From NCBI RefSeq assembly GCF_036669915.1, contig NC_089314.1, positions 10,831,665-10,895,664 on the forward strand: 64,000 bases of DNA, written 5' to 3'. The stretch is from Pocillopora verrucosa (Eukaryota > Cnidaria > Anthozoa > Scleractinia > Pocilloporidae). Position numbers and translations under genes: made by a program. This document shows, piece after piece, positions 12,501-23,600 of this stretch (its first letter is position 1; each line of letters begins with the position of its first letter). Under the pieces are notes generated by a model. The model was given only the letters and a program-made list of their open reading frames with translations, was not told where the DNA came from and did not search any database.

Positions 12501-15064
12501 GTTTCTCAGAAGGAGTTCACCTTTTAATTGGAATTAATCTTTTGAAAGCATCTTTCTTTGGAAATTTGTACAATTCAATTCCTTAATGAAGATCTGAGTG
12601 AAACTCATTCTTTGGATATACTTCTCCTAACTGAGTTAAAGGTCCAAAAAAATAGCTTGGTTTACAGGCAAATAAATATCAATGGTATTTGGTTATAGTC
12701 GTACATGATACATTTGACCAGAACTGGAATTTGTTTGTTTATCTTGGTGAATTTATTTTTTGATCTTTTTATTCCATTTATTGTAGGCGAACAAAGTCAT
12801 TTATCAAGGATTTCATTTTGTGTGAACACAAGTGCGACTGCACCACCACCATCTCCCATACCAACATCATTACCAATCCGAGTTTATGCACAAGGCAAAG
12901 GTTGGTCTAGCATGCTGACTGTATTAGTAAGAATAGTTTTCTTCAGAACTTTTTTCAATCCTCCTACTGTAAAGACTTGAAAGCAAATTTTCATAATTGA
13001 TGACCACACATTTTTTTGTTTGTTGGTAGAGAGTATTTAGTGTTACATTCATCCAAGTGATATTATCTGGTTGATGATTGTCTAAATTTTCATTTCCTGT
13101 CAGCATGAGGGTGTATCAATTTTGTGAGGAGAATTTGAATGGTGTTCACCTTTGGATTTAATTGTTTAAGTAGTCTTTCTAGAGCAAAGTTAATTCAAAC
13201 ATCTAAGAACTAACAAATAGCTTTGCAAAAATTGATAGTGGGAAATCAGATGACAAAGTCGGTGACAAGTTACATTCTCTCTCTCTCTCTTTTCCTTGTT
13301 TAACCTTTTAACTCCAAAGATCTGATTGCTAATTCTCCCCTCTAGCTGCTACACATTTCCTTGTAAATTAGTTACCAGTATGTGGTGTTTCTTGTAGGTC
13401 AAGTTAGCAACTTGTTAACCCAATTCTCATTACCTGTTTGCTGGATAATGTATGGATATTATAGGGAGAAGTTACATGTTATTCACTTACAAAGAGATGC
13501 CTGAATGTTATATATTAAGTCACAGAAACTGTTAGCTTGTAAGATTGTGATATAGTTGGAACAGATTAGTCTTTGCTTTGGAAGTAGATTGCTACTAGAG
13601 GGCAGCACTCGTCAGAGGCCATAAAAGACCAGAAACATGCAGTCTAGAATTATAGACTGAAATGATGCATGAAAGTTAGCACATAAAGTTTCAAGAAACT
13701 GGGATGAAATATAAGAATTTGTCAAAGAAATGTAGTAGAAAGAGCTTAGTGTAAATTAACAGGAGAATACATTGTAATAGACAAAGAATTTTGATGTGCT
13801 GGTTGCTTCATTTTATCCTGTTTATTTCAGTTGCCCCACCCAGCTGGATAGAAGGCAAGGTTGATGAAGGTAATGATGGAGATGAAGAAGAAAAGGAACA
13901 GCAGATTATCTGTTTGATGTCACCTGAGCAAAAGTAAGATGAAAGAGAAATAAGTCGGTAATAATTATAATACATTAGTATGATGTTAAAATGACGTGGA
14001 ATATGTATATTACTTACTCTGGTTACCCAGCAATAGCGCACCAGCGATTTGTCAGGATACCTTGGGTGTGGGCTAAGTGTTGAATAACCTTACTAGTATC
14101 CTATGCCTGTAGATTCCTGTAATACTTGACTACTTCCTTTCGTCAAAACTTGTTTGAATAAGCTCTGGAAGTCATTGCTGTCAACTTTAAAATATTTATT
14201 TCCATTACAAAACTGTAGTTAGAACCACAAGATTCAAATACTAAATGCTGCCTATGGTACAGTGCTAACCCAACATACCTCAATGTTTACTGTATACTTT
14301 TTCATGATTCACACAATTATTTTAAACTGAATTTTACAGGCCTCCAAAACCAAGGACATGGAATATCAAATCCCCAGTAAGTTTAATTGACTGCCAGTAT
14401 TTACTGCATGATCTCAAGGAAAATGCTTTGATAACCAGTTATTAAGTAATGAAATAGACATGTATATTAAACACTAGAGAATTTTCTCTGAAAAAAAAAT
14501 TTGTTGCTAGAACCAGTGGCAACATTCAAACTAGTTTAAATTTTGTTACAAAACTCCTCGGCACCAAACAATATGACTTGTCACTAGTTCATGACTTGTT
14601 CCAGGACTTGAAACCAGTGTGTTGAGGCTTTAAGCACTCTACTCCCATGGGTGACCAAGACAGAATTTCTCATCACAATATCAATGTAATATCAAACAGA
14701 CAAGTGATGAGATTTAAGAAGAATATCAATGAGGGAATTATTAGTTGATCTAATACCAAATTCTCTGATCTAACATCATAAGACTTGTAGGGCAGACAGT
14801 AAAGAGAATCACTTATGAGATCTTGGGAGTCAAAGCTAGGGAAGAAACCTTTTATTTAAATTGATGTAAATAACTCTGTAGGTATCTTTAGTGACTTTGT
14901 ACATATTCTCATTTTATTGTTACCTTTACTTTACCTAAAAGCCTTGCCTTGCTGCTACCTTTGTTTCACAGGATACCAAAAAGCTGGCTTCTAACAACAA
15001 GGCAGTTAGGGAACCACAAAATGATTCAGTCTCCAGAAGAACAAGATCGCGAAGACGAAAGTGA
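515..15064 (+). CDS. NCAPD3: NCAPD3, condensin-2 complex subunit D3 (3' part, 25 exons)
   Basis: HEAT-repeat, non-SMC subunit of condensin II, which compacts mitotic chromosomes in the nucleus. Exons: 515-589, 1053-1155, 1254-1353, 1926-2015, 2187-2263, 2731-2760, 3524-3658, 4217-4292, 5592-5651, 5894-6023, 6244-6352, 6636-6720, 7450-7554, 8065-8134, 8751-8835, 8957-9046, 9208-9315, 9426-9485, 10174-10383, 11468-11564, 11941-12318, 12787-12900, 13831-13933, 14340-14376, 14972-15064. Phases agree across all junctions and give about 872 residues plus TGA, close to the last 60% of the vertebrate protein. Diagnostic stretches are [47 protein letters not shown] and [20 protein letters not shown]. 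The tail is charged and proline/serine-rich and ends TRSRRRK. The first intron seen uses a GC donor at 590. The N-terminal part lies left of the window. Family assignment is firm; a small extra or skipped exon in the tail is possible. Confidence 0.93.
590..1052 (+). other. NCAPD3: GC-AG intron of NCAPD3
   Basis: Exon 515-589 ends GAAGTCAG and is followed by GCAAGT, so the donor is GC rather than GT. The acceptor is TTCAG at 1048-1052. Splicing here joins AG to A and restores the reading [10 protein letters not shown], matching the conserved family segment, so the GC donor is supported by frame and not only by motif. Confidence 0.85.
1495..1705 (+). repeat. Short TIR repeat (MITE-like family 2) in NCAPD3 intron
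   Basis: Begins TAACCCTCTACACTTGAACA and contains the block 'CATACTCTCCATACT...GGGAGAATTTGCTTAGCAATCAA...AAGGAGAAATTAGATGCTG' (shortened here). The same block recurs in either orientation at 7285-7415, 15762-15957, 21782-22000, 24742-24830 and 55858-56060. It ends near GGGTTGAAAG, giving roughly inverted CCCTTT/AAAGGG-like ends. Non-autonomous DNA-transposon origin is inferred. Confidence 0.6.
4620..5300. repeat. Inverted-repeat element rich in TGACCAAC / GCTGACA motifs
   Basis: The left part (4631-4660) reads GTTGATACTATTGGTTGACA and continues into ATGTAGATCAA. The right part (5200-5260) carries near-complementary sequence around TTGACCAATTCTTGGTCAAC and ATCAGTTGATAC. The middle holds many degenerate GCTGACACTTAGCTGA-type units. 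Sequence of the same flavour is found at 23690-23880, 47890-48080 and 61471-61608. It lies inside an NCAPD3 intron and interrupts no exon. Confidence 0.5.
7285..7415 (-). repeat. Partial MITE-like family 2 copy
   Basis: Contains AAAGAGGCTCTTGATTGTTA followed by the CTCCTTGTTAGCCCCTTAGG and CAGTATGGAGAATATGCATA blocks shared with the copies at 15762-15957 and 24742-24830. It lies in the NCAPD3 intron before exon 7450-7554. Ends are eroded. Confidence 0.55.
9825..9900 (+). repeat. Dispersed repeat fragment with GCTCTGACAAAGGGCT core
   Basis: The segment GCTCTGACAAAGGGCTGAAG and the following GGCCAATTTAAATTGTCAA match the block at 61390-61470. It is a degenerate piece in an NCAPD3 intron. Confidence 0.5.
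10931..11386 (+). mobile_element. tRNA-derived SINE with conserved central domain
   Basis: The head reads as a tRNA relative, with an A-box-like TGGTTAGCTCAGTTGATAGG and a B box GGTTCGAGCCC at 11004-11014. The body includes CTAGTCTTCTCGGATAAGGA and GTTAAAGAACCCACATGCTT, which I recall as typical of the Nin-DC-type central domain of cnidarian and other animal SINEs. The 3' end is a short tandem tail (ATTACAA units, 11366-11386). The first 20 bases of the head are present twice (10931-10950 and 10951-10970). The element lies in the NCAPD3 intron between exons 10174-10383 and 11468-11564. Confidence 0.8.
13303..13482 (+). repeat. MITE-like family 1 copy (TTTAACTCC...GATCTGATTG)
   Basis: Starts CCTTTTAACTCCAAAGATCT and continues through TAATTCTCCCCTCTAGCTGC and CATTACCTGTTTGCTGGATA to GGGAGAAGTTACATG. 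Related copies are at 26350-26546 (reverse), 62744-62950, 63136-63410 and, in pieces, 59962-60080 and 61818-61880. The 3' inverted end seems lost here. Confidence 0.65.
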
Positions 15065-15524
15065 GAATTTGGTGAACTTTCCTGTAAATCAATGCCTTCA
15101 TTTTTATGTTCATAATTCAAATTAGTGCTCAGAAATCAATTGTTATTGCTTAAAAATAACTCAGTGAAGTGACATCTAAGTCAAACTCAAAGTCAAAGTA
15201 AATTGAAGTAAAATTTCTCAATCTAACAGTTTATGCAATTTTTTTCAAATCTGTAATGTCAGCCTGGGTAGTTTCCATTCTCAATTCTTCTGGTTGATCA
15301 GTTACTCTACTCTCAGCACTTTTGCTGGATAATGTTGTTATGATAAGTACTCAATTAAAAGGACATGATTCATGGGCACACTACAGAAGGAGAACTCTTG
15401 CATGATTGCTCTCTTGTGCATGTTTTTCTTAGTTTCTTGGCAAGTGTCTGCCATACAGGCTATTTTAGAATTGTAAAAATAATATTTTCTGAATTTGTAG
15501 ATTTAGTATTGTAGCACATGCAGT

Positions 15525-15530
15525 AATAAA
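15525..15530 (+). terminator. NCAPD3: Candidate NCAPD3 polyadenylation signal
   Basis: An AATAAA hexamer about 460 bases after the NCAPD3 stop codon is the first clean signal in the 3' flank. It lies before the convergent 3' end of TMEM101, so the two transcripts need not overlap. Confidence 0.5.
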
Positions 15531-15761
15531 AAAAATTCTTTGAAATGGTTGGTTCTGATGATTATTTATTATAATGGCAAGGTTTTCATCAAGGATTGAA
15601 GCTGGAGAAATGTTTTAATTAAGAACAGTGTATTCTCCATGTCCCTATAAAAATAATGTAGCTTGGGGTATCAATATGAAGCCAGAGAAGTGTACTAGCT
15701 GGGAATTTTCTTATCTTGGATACTTGACATACTGTAAGGGAAACTCTTTGACTTATATAAC

Positions 15762-15957
15762 CCTTTGACCCCAAAGAGTGACTGGCATCTACCATTCAGA
15801 CATAAAAACATTAAGGTCATAAAAAATAACAGAAATGGTCACCATGCATATAAAGAAGCTCTCACTGTTAAACAAATTCTACTTGTCAGCACCTTGGGAA
15901 ATGTTTAGAAACAGTATGGAGAATGTGCATGCTGGTGTCAGGGTGGAAAGGGCTAAT
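15762..15957 (-). repeat. MITE-like family 2 copy, near full length
   Basis: Begins ACCCTTTGACCCCAAAGAGT and GACTGGCATCTAC and ends GGTGTCAGGGTGGAAAGGGCT, giving inverted ends. The internal AAGAAGCTCTCACTGTTAAA and CAGTATGGAGAATGTGCATG blocks are shared with the other copies in this window. Confidence 0.6.
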
Positions 15958-16329
15958 AACAAACAGCTACTGGGGTAATAAATCCTTGCTGTGGAAGTTA
16001 CAGAAAAGTTAAGGAGTCATTAATCTTCATTTAAGTGTTTGCCATCAGACAAGCAACCCTCACTACAAAGCAACTAGGAGATTTGTCAACCCTCACCTAT
16101 TGGCCAAGCCCTGGCTATCCCCTCTCCAACTTCTGCATTTTGTTGAGTTGACCTGACAGATTGCAGATCATCATTCAAAAATTCACGCTGGAGAGAGTTC
16201 CTGAGTGTTAGAGTAAGGTGTGTTTCCCATGACCTGCACAAAGGGATCCCAGCCAACTGAGTTCAGAAAGGACTTAAACATGTGGAAAATAAACAATATG
16301 CAACAAGGAAATGTTCATAAGCATTGTAT

Positions 16330-16335
16330 TTTATT
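16330..16335 (-). terminator. TMEM101: Candidate TMEM101 polyadenylation signal
   Basis: TTTATT on the plus strand is AATAAA on the coding strand, about 190 bases downstream of the TMEM101 stop codon. Confidence 0.45.
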
Positions 16336-16527
16336 GCGATTCCCTTGATGAGTTGTGAGACAAAGTTTCTGTATTCATTTTTCCAGTACCCTGTCCTGTA
16401 ACTCTGACAACTTGATTCATTCTGAGTGTTCAAAAACTTTGCTCTTATGTTTGCAGTGATGTCACAGAATTCCACGACATGAAGATCTGTATCCCTTTCT
16501 AGCCACATTTCTCCCACAATTTAGTCC

Positions 16528-18103
16528 TCACCAATATCTTTTCCTTCCTAAGAGAAGCAGTGATCCTATGACAGCCAGGTTCCTTGCAGCATGTTGGATT
16601 TGAACCCAAAATGCAACATGACTTGAACTTCTGCGCCAGTACTTTGTGTTAAAATCCACTAAAGCTGACACAACTACCAAGTGCCATACAACAATGCGTG
16701 CAAAATAACCTGCTTCATACCCTGCATAGATACTAAGTGCAGGAATTACATACAGTGCAATAACCATGACAATCATAAACTGACCACCAGGAATATTCTT
16801 AATGTGTGCTAGACGATCTTCTTCACTGGCCCACACCATATAAGCATTGCAGAAGAGATAAAATGCAAGGATTTGTCGAGAAACTTTTAGAGCTTGAAAC
16901 ACCTTGGCCTGGCCTCGCTGACTGTCTGTGAGGCCTGCAGCAACAAATAGGTAACCTCCACATACTGCAGCAGATCTGGCTGCCATTCTGACCTATTTAA
17001 AAAAACAAATAATTGTTAGATTCAATTTAGCCTGATTTAGGATGACTGTGGAAACATGAAAACAAATACAATCACAATAGCCAATTGGAACAAAGGAAAA
17101 CATCATGAGATACCATTGCAAACTACAGGTTAATCCTTTCACTCCCAAGACCTCTTTGTAACTCTCCTTACTGTCTGTCATACAATTCTTGTGATTTTGG
17201 TTCTGAGAATTTGCTATAAGATCAACAAATAATCCCCTGATTTATGTTATTCTTAAGTTCATTCTCACCATTTGTTTGCGTGATAGTGTATTGATACTGT
17301 AAGAAGAAATTCTGTCTTGGTTGCTCAAGGCGGTTTAAGGGTTAACGCATGAAAACCTCGAAACAAAAAATTCTCTGTGAATAGTCCTTAATGCCTACTG
17401 ATTTCATGAAGCTTTCACATGTTTTTAATCTAATACTTCAGTAATGGATACTCTGTGCTAGATCAGATTTTTTGCACAACCACACTAGCTAAGGATAATA
17501 TAAACATGCTTTTAGGAGAAAACCTCCAGAGCCCCTTCATTCTTTGACTTCAGGGCGAGTTAATTAAATATGTAAACATATGTTGATCTTCAGCCCACGA
17601 ATTTACATAAGGGTGTTGGGTACATATCAGATAACTTTCCTTGATTTCAAAGAGGGCTTTTCATCAAGTAAAAAACATATAATCAGAAGCTTTCATGGTA
17701 ACAAGAAAAAAAATCGAAGGTCACCGGAAAGGTAACCGTATCAGACAAATAAAGAACAAAATAACTGACTTACGATCAAATATTCTGAAGATTTTTTGAG
17801 TTGATATAGAGTTACCCCCGTGTATACTACTACATGCAAAGCAGCAGCCAGGCCACATTTCCTTCTCTTCAAGTCCAGAGTCATGCCTGTTCCACAAACG
17901 AAGAAAATTAAAGCGTTGATGTACACAAGTAGATATTCCCGCCGTAAAGTGTCTCTGAAGGTCAACGTGCGCGCCCCTGGCAAATTTTCGGCCTCCTCTC
18001 CGGTGGACATCAAAAGGACAAACAGCTCTATGAATGGAAAGCGAGTGATAAGAAAGAGGCCTAGAGCGTCTAGTACGCGAAGAACTCTGTCTAACACGGC
18101 CAT
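16528..18103 (-). CDS. TMEM101: TMEM101, multi-pass transmembrane protein
   Basis: Two coding exons on the minus strand: 18103-17774 (starts MAVLDRVLRVLDALGL, ends SSEYLI at a GTAAGT donor) and 16992-16528 (opens VRMAARSAAVCGGYL after an AAATAG acceptor). Together they give 264 residues; the vertebrate protein has about 257. The segment EEDRLAHIKNIPGGQFM corresponds to the family hallmark KEDRLAYLNHLPGGE. Several hydrophobic stretches fit a polytopic membrane protein. The mammalian protein has been linked to NF-kappaB activation in overexpression screens; its molecular role is not settled. The second exon begins upstream of its own first ATG, and the splice is supported because VRM aligns with the family. 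It is convergent with NCAPD3 and divergent from FANK1. Confidence 0.88.
17130..17346 (+). repeat. Short TIR repeat in TMEM101 intron
   Basis: Starts TTAATCCTTTCACTCCCAAG and ends GGTTTAAGGGTTAA, a pair of inverted ends of the CCTTTNACTCC/TTAAGGGTTAA type. The internal sequence is related to, but diverged from, the MITE-like family 1 copies. It fills part of the single TMEM101 intron. Confidence 0.5.
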
Positions 18104-20650
18104 AATGCAGTTGATTAAAGGCAGAAATATTACTAGAAGAGAACTTCAAAGACCTCAAAGTGTCCTTCAGAGTTAGTTCATTCTAGTCAAAAGTGGAGCC
18201 CACGATTTATCAGCGTACTGTTGTCTCTTTCACTAAGAGGGGAGGCCGCGGGAAGTGAAAGAAATAGCTAAGTTATCGCTTTTAAGGGCTTTGTTTTGTA
18301 TTTTTAACTTTCCACCGTCTTAAATAATTATGATTTAAGAAATATTTTCGGAAAATTTATAACAATTTTGGGGCGATTTGCAATTTACTTAAAAATAGAT
18401 ATGATTCCACAACAATTGAAAACTGAGAACCCTCCCCCAAGTAATTTGTTGTTATTCTACCTTGGAGACGATGCCAGCGATTGCCAGGTGCTTGTGCCAA
18501 GTTGTTTGGATTGAGATGTGATCAGTGCAAGGTCGCTAATTTACCTCTCGGCTTCCAGTTATCTTTACAAGAAGAACCCTAGAAGACGAAAGAAATATTT
18601 TTCTAAAATAGTGGAGGTTAGTTTATAAATATGTTTTTGCTCTGTTGGCGAGAAACGAATTACGATGCTATTTTGTAAAGTGCAAAATTCTAGGTCATTC
18701 GCGAGATGTGTTGCTTGTTGAGGTGTGATGTTCCTTTGATTTTATACAGTTCTTTTAAGAGTGCATTTAGTTGAATATTTGATCGTATAGGGTCGTCGTT
18801 CGCGGGTATTAACGTGAAGTTGCTCGTTTTTTGACCTAAAACGTTTGTGTAACTTCGCGTGCATTCAAGCACGTCTCAAGTTTATGTTTAAGATTTTTGT
18901 ACGTTGGGATTTTGCTCTGATTAATTTTTTTTTGATAGTAAAGTGTTTCCCCAAAAAATCTAAAACATACTTTAATTTCCAAAGGAGTCAAGCCAGCTCC
19001 TATCAGTGAGTGTTTGGAGTTTAACACCAAACCCTGTTCAAGTGAGTCGCCGTTATGTTGTAGTTGTGGTTAGCTCAAAATTGATTTTTTTCCTATTTTA
19101 GAGATCATAATATTAGGTAATTAACACCTTTCCCTATCAGCTTATTGTTATTGTTATTTTTGCTGTTGTTCGATTGTATGCATTATCATTTGCAATGGTC
19201 GCAGTACCTTGTATTAGTTTAAATTGTCGTAGTGAGCACTGGATCCTCGTATACGCACTACGCTATTGCGAACTGTCCCATCTTTGGCTTTTAAAAAAGC
19301 AAGCCTTAGATTTTTAAGAAGATATCGAACGATTCAACTATATGCATTCATTTTAAATAGTATTAGCAACACCAACATTACAATCACCTTTAATTAAACT
19401 GCGAAATTAGTTTTGTTCAAGGCATTGCAGCCCATATTAACTGTATGTTTTTTTCACAATACTGAGCTGTCATACGTCATACTATTTTATTTGAAAATTA
19501 ATTTAGAACTTTTATTGCATTCTTAAGTGGATAAAAAAAACATGATTAACAATTGGTAAAATAATCACCATTTTTTATTACATGCAGCAGATATCCTGCA
19601 CATTCAGATGTCTGAAATGACAAATGTAACATCCAATTTTAAAAGATCGTTAATAAAAATGTATCAACTACTGCAGTTTTACTCTAAAATGGTAGAAATT
19701 ATCTGTAGTTTTCTGTGGTGAAGTTTGCACATCTTTGCTTTTAGATCAATTGTTGTATTGGGAGGCAAGGTGTTAATGAAGCCTCACTGTTTGCAGCTAA
19801 TTTAATTTGCAAACTGTCTGTTTTATCACTGGTTCTTGATTTTATTCATGACATCTTAGACTTGTTTTAATTTATTCTTTTTTCAAGTTTTTAATGAGGA
19901 CATCTGTGATAATTAGCCAAAAAATGCAGAGAGGCTTTTTTGCTTGTAAATGAAATCTATAATTTCACTTTGCTATCCATCAGGTTTTAGCATTGCATTA
20001 GATGAAAGATTCAATCACCTTTTCTGTGTCACAGAACTATCTGGTCTGGAATTCTTGTATAAAACTGGGAAAAAAAAAAAAAAAAAGAATCTAAGGAAGA
20101 GGCAAACATATATTTTCCAGGCATGTGATTTGAACTTTATAACCAATTCAGTGAAAACTTTTAAAACTTTCTTTAATTGGTAGTTCATGGAAAAATCCTT
20201 TTTGGTTACTCCTGGGTAAAAAAAAAAATATTGTTATCGCTAAATATGGAAAGTTTTTAATAATTAAGAACCATGTTTGTTTGTTTTTTTCCATAGAAGT
20301 AGTCAGAATATTCTAGTTTTGTATTCCTTGAGAAGTATTTTTAGAGGTTTAACTGAAAGATTCTAAATTTCCCTAAAACAATAAACAATATGCCCACAAA
20401 TGAACTTACAATCCTATGGCTTTTTTTCCCTGGTAAAACTTCATAATCTTGAAATAACAATTTAATTTAAGTGAATGGATTCTGAAATTGGTTTTGAAGA
20501 AAAAAATCAGGTTGCAGAAATTTATTGGTATGATCAAAATAAAGTAATTAAGATTTTTGTATATTATTAAATTGGTGTGTTTGAATAAAAACATTATATA
20601 TGTATAATTGATTATGCTGAATTGTCTTCATTTTGCCCTAATCTTTCACA
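18104..20650. promoter_or_regulatory. Divergent spacer TMEM101 / FANK1
   Basis: This 2.5-kb region must hold the TMEM101 and FANK1 promoters. No protein-coding exon was recognised. The block about 18480-18620 is less AT-rich and could hold a non-coding first exon of FANK1, because FANK1's start codon lies in a very AT-rich setting, but no splice pair can be asserted. The remainder is AT-rich with A-runs (20070-20087). Confidence 0.35.
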
Positions 20651-23600
20651 ATGACAGAAACACAGGATCTGCAGTTATCAGTAAATATGTCTGTTCCTCC
20701 TCGTCCTGATCCACCCATTGTTGGCAAGGTGACTCATAACAGCATAGAGCTGTATTGGAGAGCTCCTGAAGTTGTTGATCAAGGCAAGGGAGACAGCCGG
20801 TTGAGATATTGTATTCAAGAAGAGGAACTGGGCCCAAGGTCCAGGGGATTTGGCAATGTCTATTCAGGTTACAGTAAAATGTAAGTATATCATGGTTTAT
20901 CTCATCTAAGGTCATAGGCAATCCTCGATGTTCTCGTTTTCATGTAGTACCTGTTATTTCCGTCTAAAATTCCTCAGAATTCTTGAAAATGTGACATAAA
21001 AGGAATGCTCTACTGGTTTGAAAATTTATCTGACCTGTTGTGTTTAAAATAAGGGCCAAGAGCACTGAATTCTCATGGAAATATTATCAGTGGTGTTTCC
21101 GTAAAATGTCAACTGAAAGTCCTTTGTCAGAGACATGGGAACATACTTAGAGACAATCTGAGTTTTTCATTATAACTTGTATCCTTTCTTTGTGATCATT
21201 GTTTTCATGGTCTACTACCAAACTATAGAGAATTTGTGGGAAAAGTAAAGTTAGTGTTTTTTTTCAAGTTCATCAGGAGGGGGTCATTAGTACCAACCCA
21301 TCTAATTAAAATTTAAGTCTGTTATGATTGACACAGCTTTGCACAATTTTCTTCTGAATCACCTGGTAATTTTCTTTGAGTCACGCCCATGCAAAAACCT
21401 CTCCATTGCTTTAACTTTTTATTCCAAATAAACACCCTTATTGGCTAAAGTGAGACCATGCTCCTATCAAAATGAGTGTTGTATATTTTCAGAGCTCTTT
21501 TAAGTGGCTGAGAAAATGACCCTCCCCCTATTAGACCTTCCCCTTTCTGAAAAGAATAAAAAATTGTTCAGACTTTCTCACAGATCATTTTAGTGAAATT
21601 ATGAAGAGACTATTTTGATGATTTATGTCCTGGTCCTATCAAGCATCTCAAAAGAAACTCACCATTCAATACAATAACAACTTGTTGTGGATCTAAAGTT
21701 GCCAGTGCCCCAGCACTAAATTTTAATAGATGGTGTTATCATTTTCACCCCCCTCATCTCATTTTTCCTTAATTATCTTTATTTTTTGCCCTTTACACCC
21801 TAACATCAGTATGCAGTTTCTCCAAACTGGTATCTATACATTTTCCAATAAATCTTTTAAGGAGAATTTGTTTAACAATCAAGAGCCTCTTTGGTTGGGG
21901 ATCATTTCCTTTATTCTCATGACCTTAATGTTTGATGAAGGGCTAATTTTGTTTGCTAGCTAGGAGAGATTAGATGCTACAGTCATTCTCAAAGGTCAAA
22001 TGGTGCAGAAAATTGTCAGTAAGAAACTTTCCAGGTGAAGCTAGGTGTGAAAAAGGCTTTGCTATTTAAGAGCTACTTTATTTTTCAGTAAGTTTCTCCT
22101 TTCTTTTCAACAGGAATGTTTTTGAAGGTCTGGAGGCTCGCACACAGTACCGATACAGACTGAAGTGTATGAATGATTTTGGTTCAAGTGCCTGGAGTGC
22201 TGTTGTCACTGTGTCAACCACAAAGAAACCTCAAACCAGCGAAGATCTCCAGAGGGCTGTCACTAAGGGAGATGTGGAGGCTGTCAGAAATATTCTGCCT
22301 GGTAAGTTTACGATGCTCATGTTCTTTTCCGTTATTACTCCACCTCTCTCTACAGGGAAACACTTATGGAGGATCGTTAGAACAAAAAAATATATATTAG
22401 AAAAAAAGGCACTGAATGAAATGAAATAAAAAGATGAAATGGAATAAAAAGGGTTAGCTCTTTTTTGAGGGACTCAATACTTGGCTTCTTTACTCTATAT
22501 TTAGGAAAAGGTTTCTGTAATGCACGGTAAAAAAATTAAAAAGTGACATAATATTGTAATTTACGTGGTATGGAATCAATGCCGGGAATGGAAATGAACA
22601 CCTGTGGGAGAGCTGTTTCATTTTTCTAAATTAATCATGGGTTCAGCACCAACCAACAATGATTCCTTGACTGTAAACTAAATCCAGTGACTCTGCAATT
22701 GTCCAAAATATTCCTTAAAAAGTTTCCTTTTTTTAAGTTTCAGGGATACTGTTAATTAAGACCTTTTTGTGTATGTTCTTTGGATATGTTATCAATCTGA
22801 ACTGCGCTTATTGAAATCTCTAATTTTGTTAAGGTGTAGGCGACCAGTAATTATTCTGGCTCTTTGTAACATGGTCTTCAATAACAGCCAGTTACCTACA
22901 GACTACTGCCACCTGTATGATCTCTTACCGCCTTCTGTTTAGCCTGTGAGCAGGCTCTAATGTTTTGTTTCCGCCTTACAGCCCCTTTTCCGGGCACAGC
23001 GGCCTATTATACTATCAGCAGCCGCCAAGAAGAAAAAGTTATTGAAACCGCTGTTTTTTTTTTCGAAATATGTACTTATCGACTTAGTTTGACTTAGTTT
23101 GGTCGGGCCGGACGGGAAAAAGGTTGGCTCAATTTCATGACGTACAGACCAAGCGCAGCGAGGTCCGTGCGCCATGACGGAGAGCCAAACGTTTTCCCGT
23201 TCGGCCCGACCAGACATAGCCGATGAGTATTTTATCATATGGCCAATAACTATTGAAAATTTCGAAAATTTTGTTTCAGACTTAATATGACGCGATAGAC
23301 GGGCGCTCGCGGGCAATAAAAAAGATTCTACAATAGAAAGTTTTCCTCTGTTTTTTCGAGTCAGAATAACTAAACCACAACTCATCGAAAAACTGCGACA
23401 TTTTTTTACTCTTTCCTTCTTTTTCTTTAAGTTTTTGCAGCAAAGCTGCGTGAGGGGAGGGCCGGATGGCTTTTCCGGACCGGCTCACGTCAACCCGTCC
23501 GGCCCTACACACCTCAGCTTTCACTGTTGCTTTTTTTGGGGATTACGCGTGCGGGGCTTTACGGGACTTATGATGATTATGCACAAGCGAAGGAGTGAAG

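Larger units (their letters stand above)
15065..16527. other. Convergent intergenic spacer NCAPD3 / TMEM101
   Basis: No coding sequence was recognised. It holds the two 3' untranslated regions and one MITE-like family 2 copy (15762-15957). A frame at 16263-16517 (-) lies in the TMEM101 3' untranslated region and looks incidental. Confidence 0.6.

Noticed and set aside
16263-16517. A small gene downstream of TMEM101
   Set aside because: It lies in the TMEM101 3' untranslated region, overlaps the candidate poly(A) signal and has no recognisable features.
17820-18176. A 118-residue plus-strand frame over TMEM101 exon 1
   Set aside because: It is the antisense shadow of the TMEM101 first exon.
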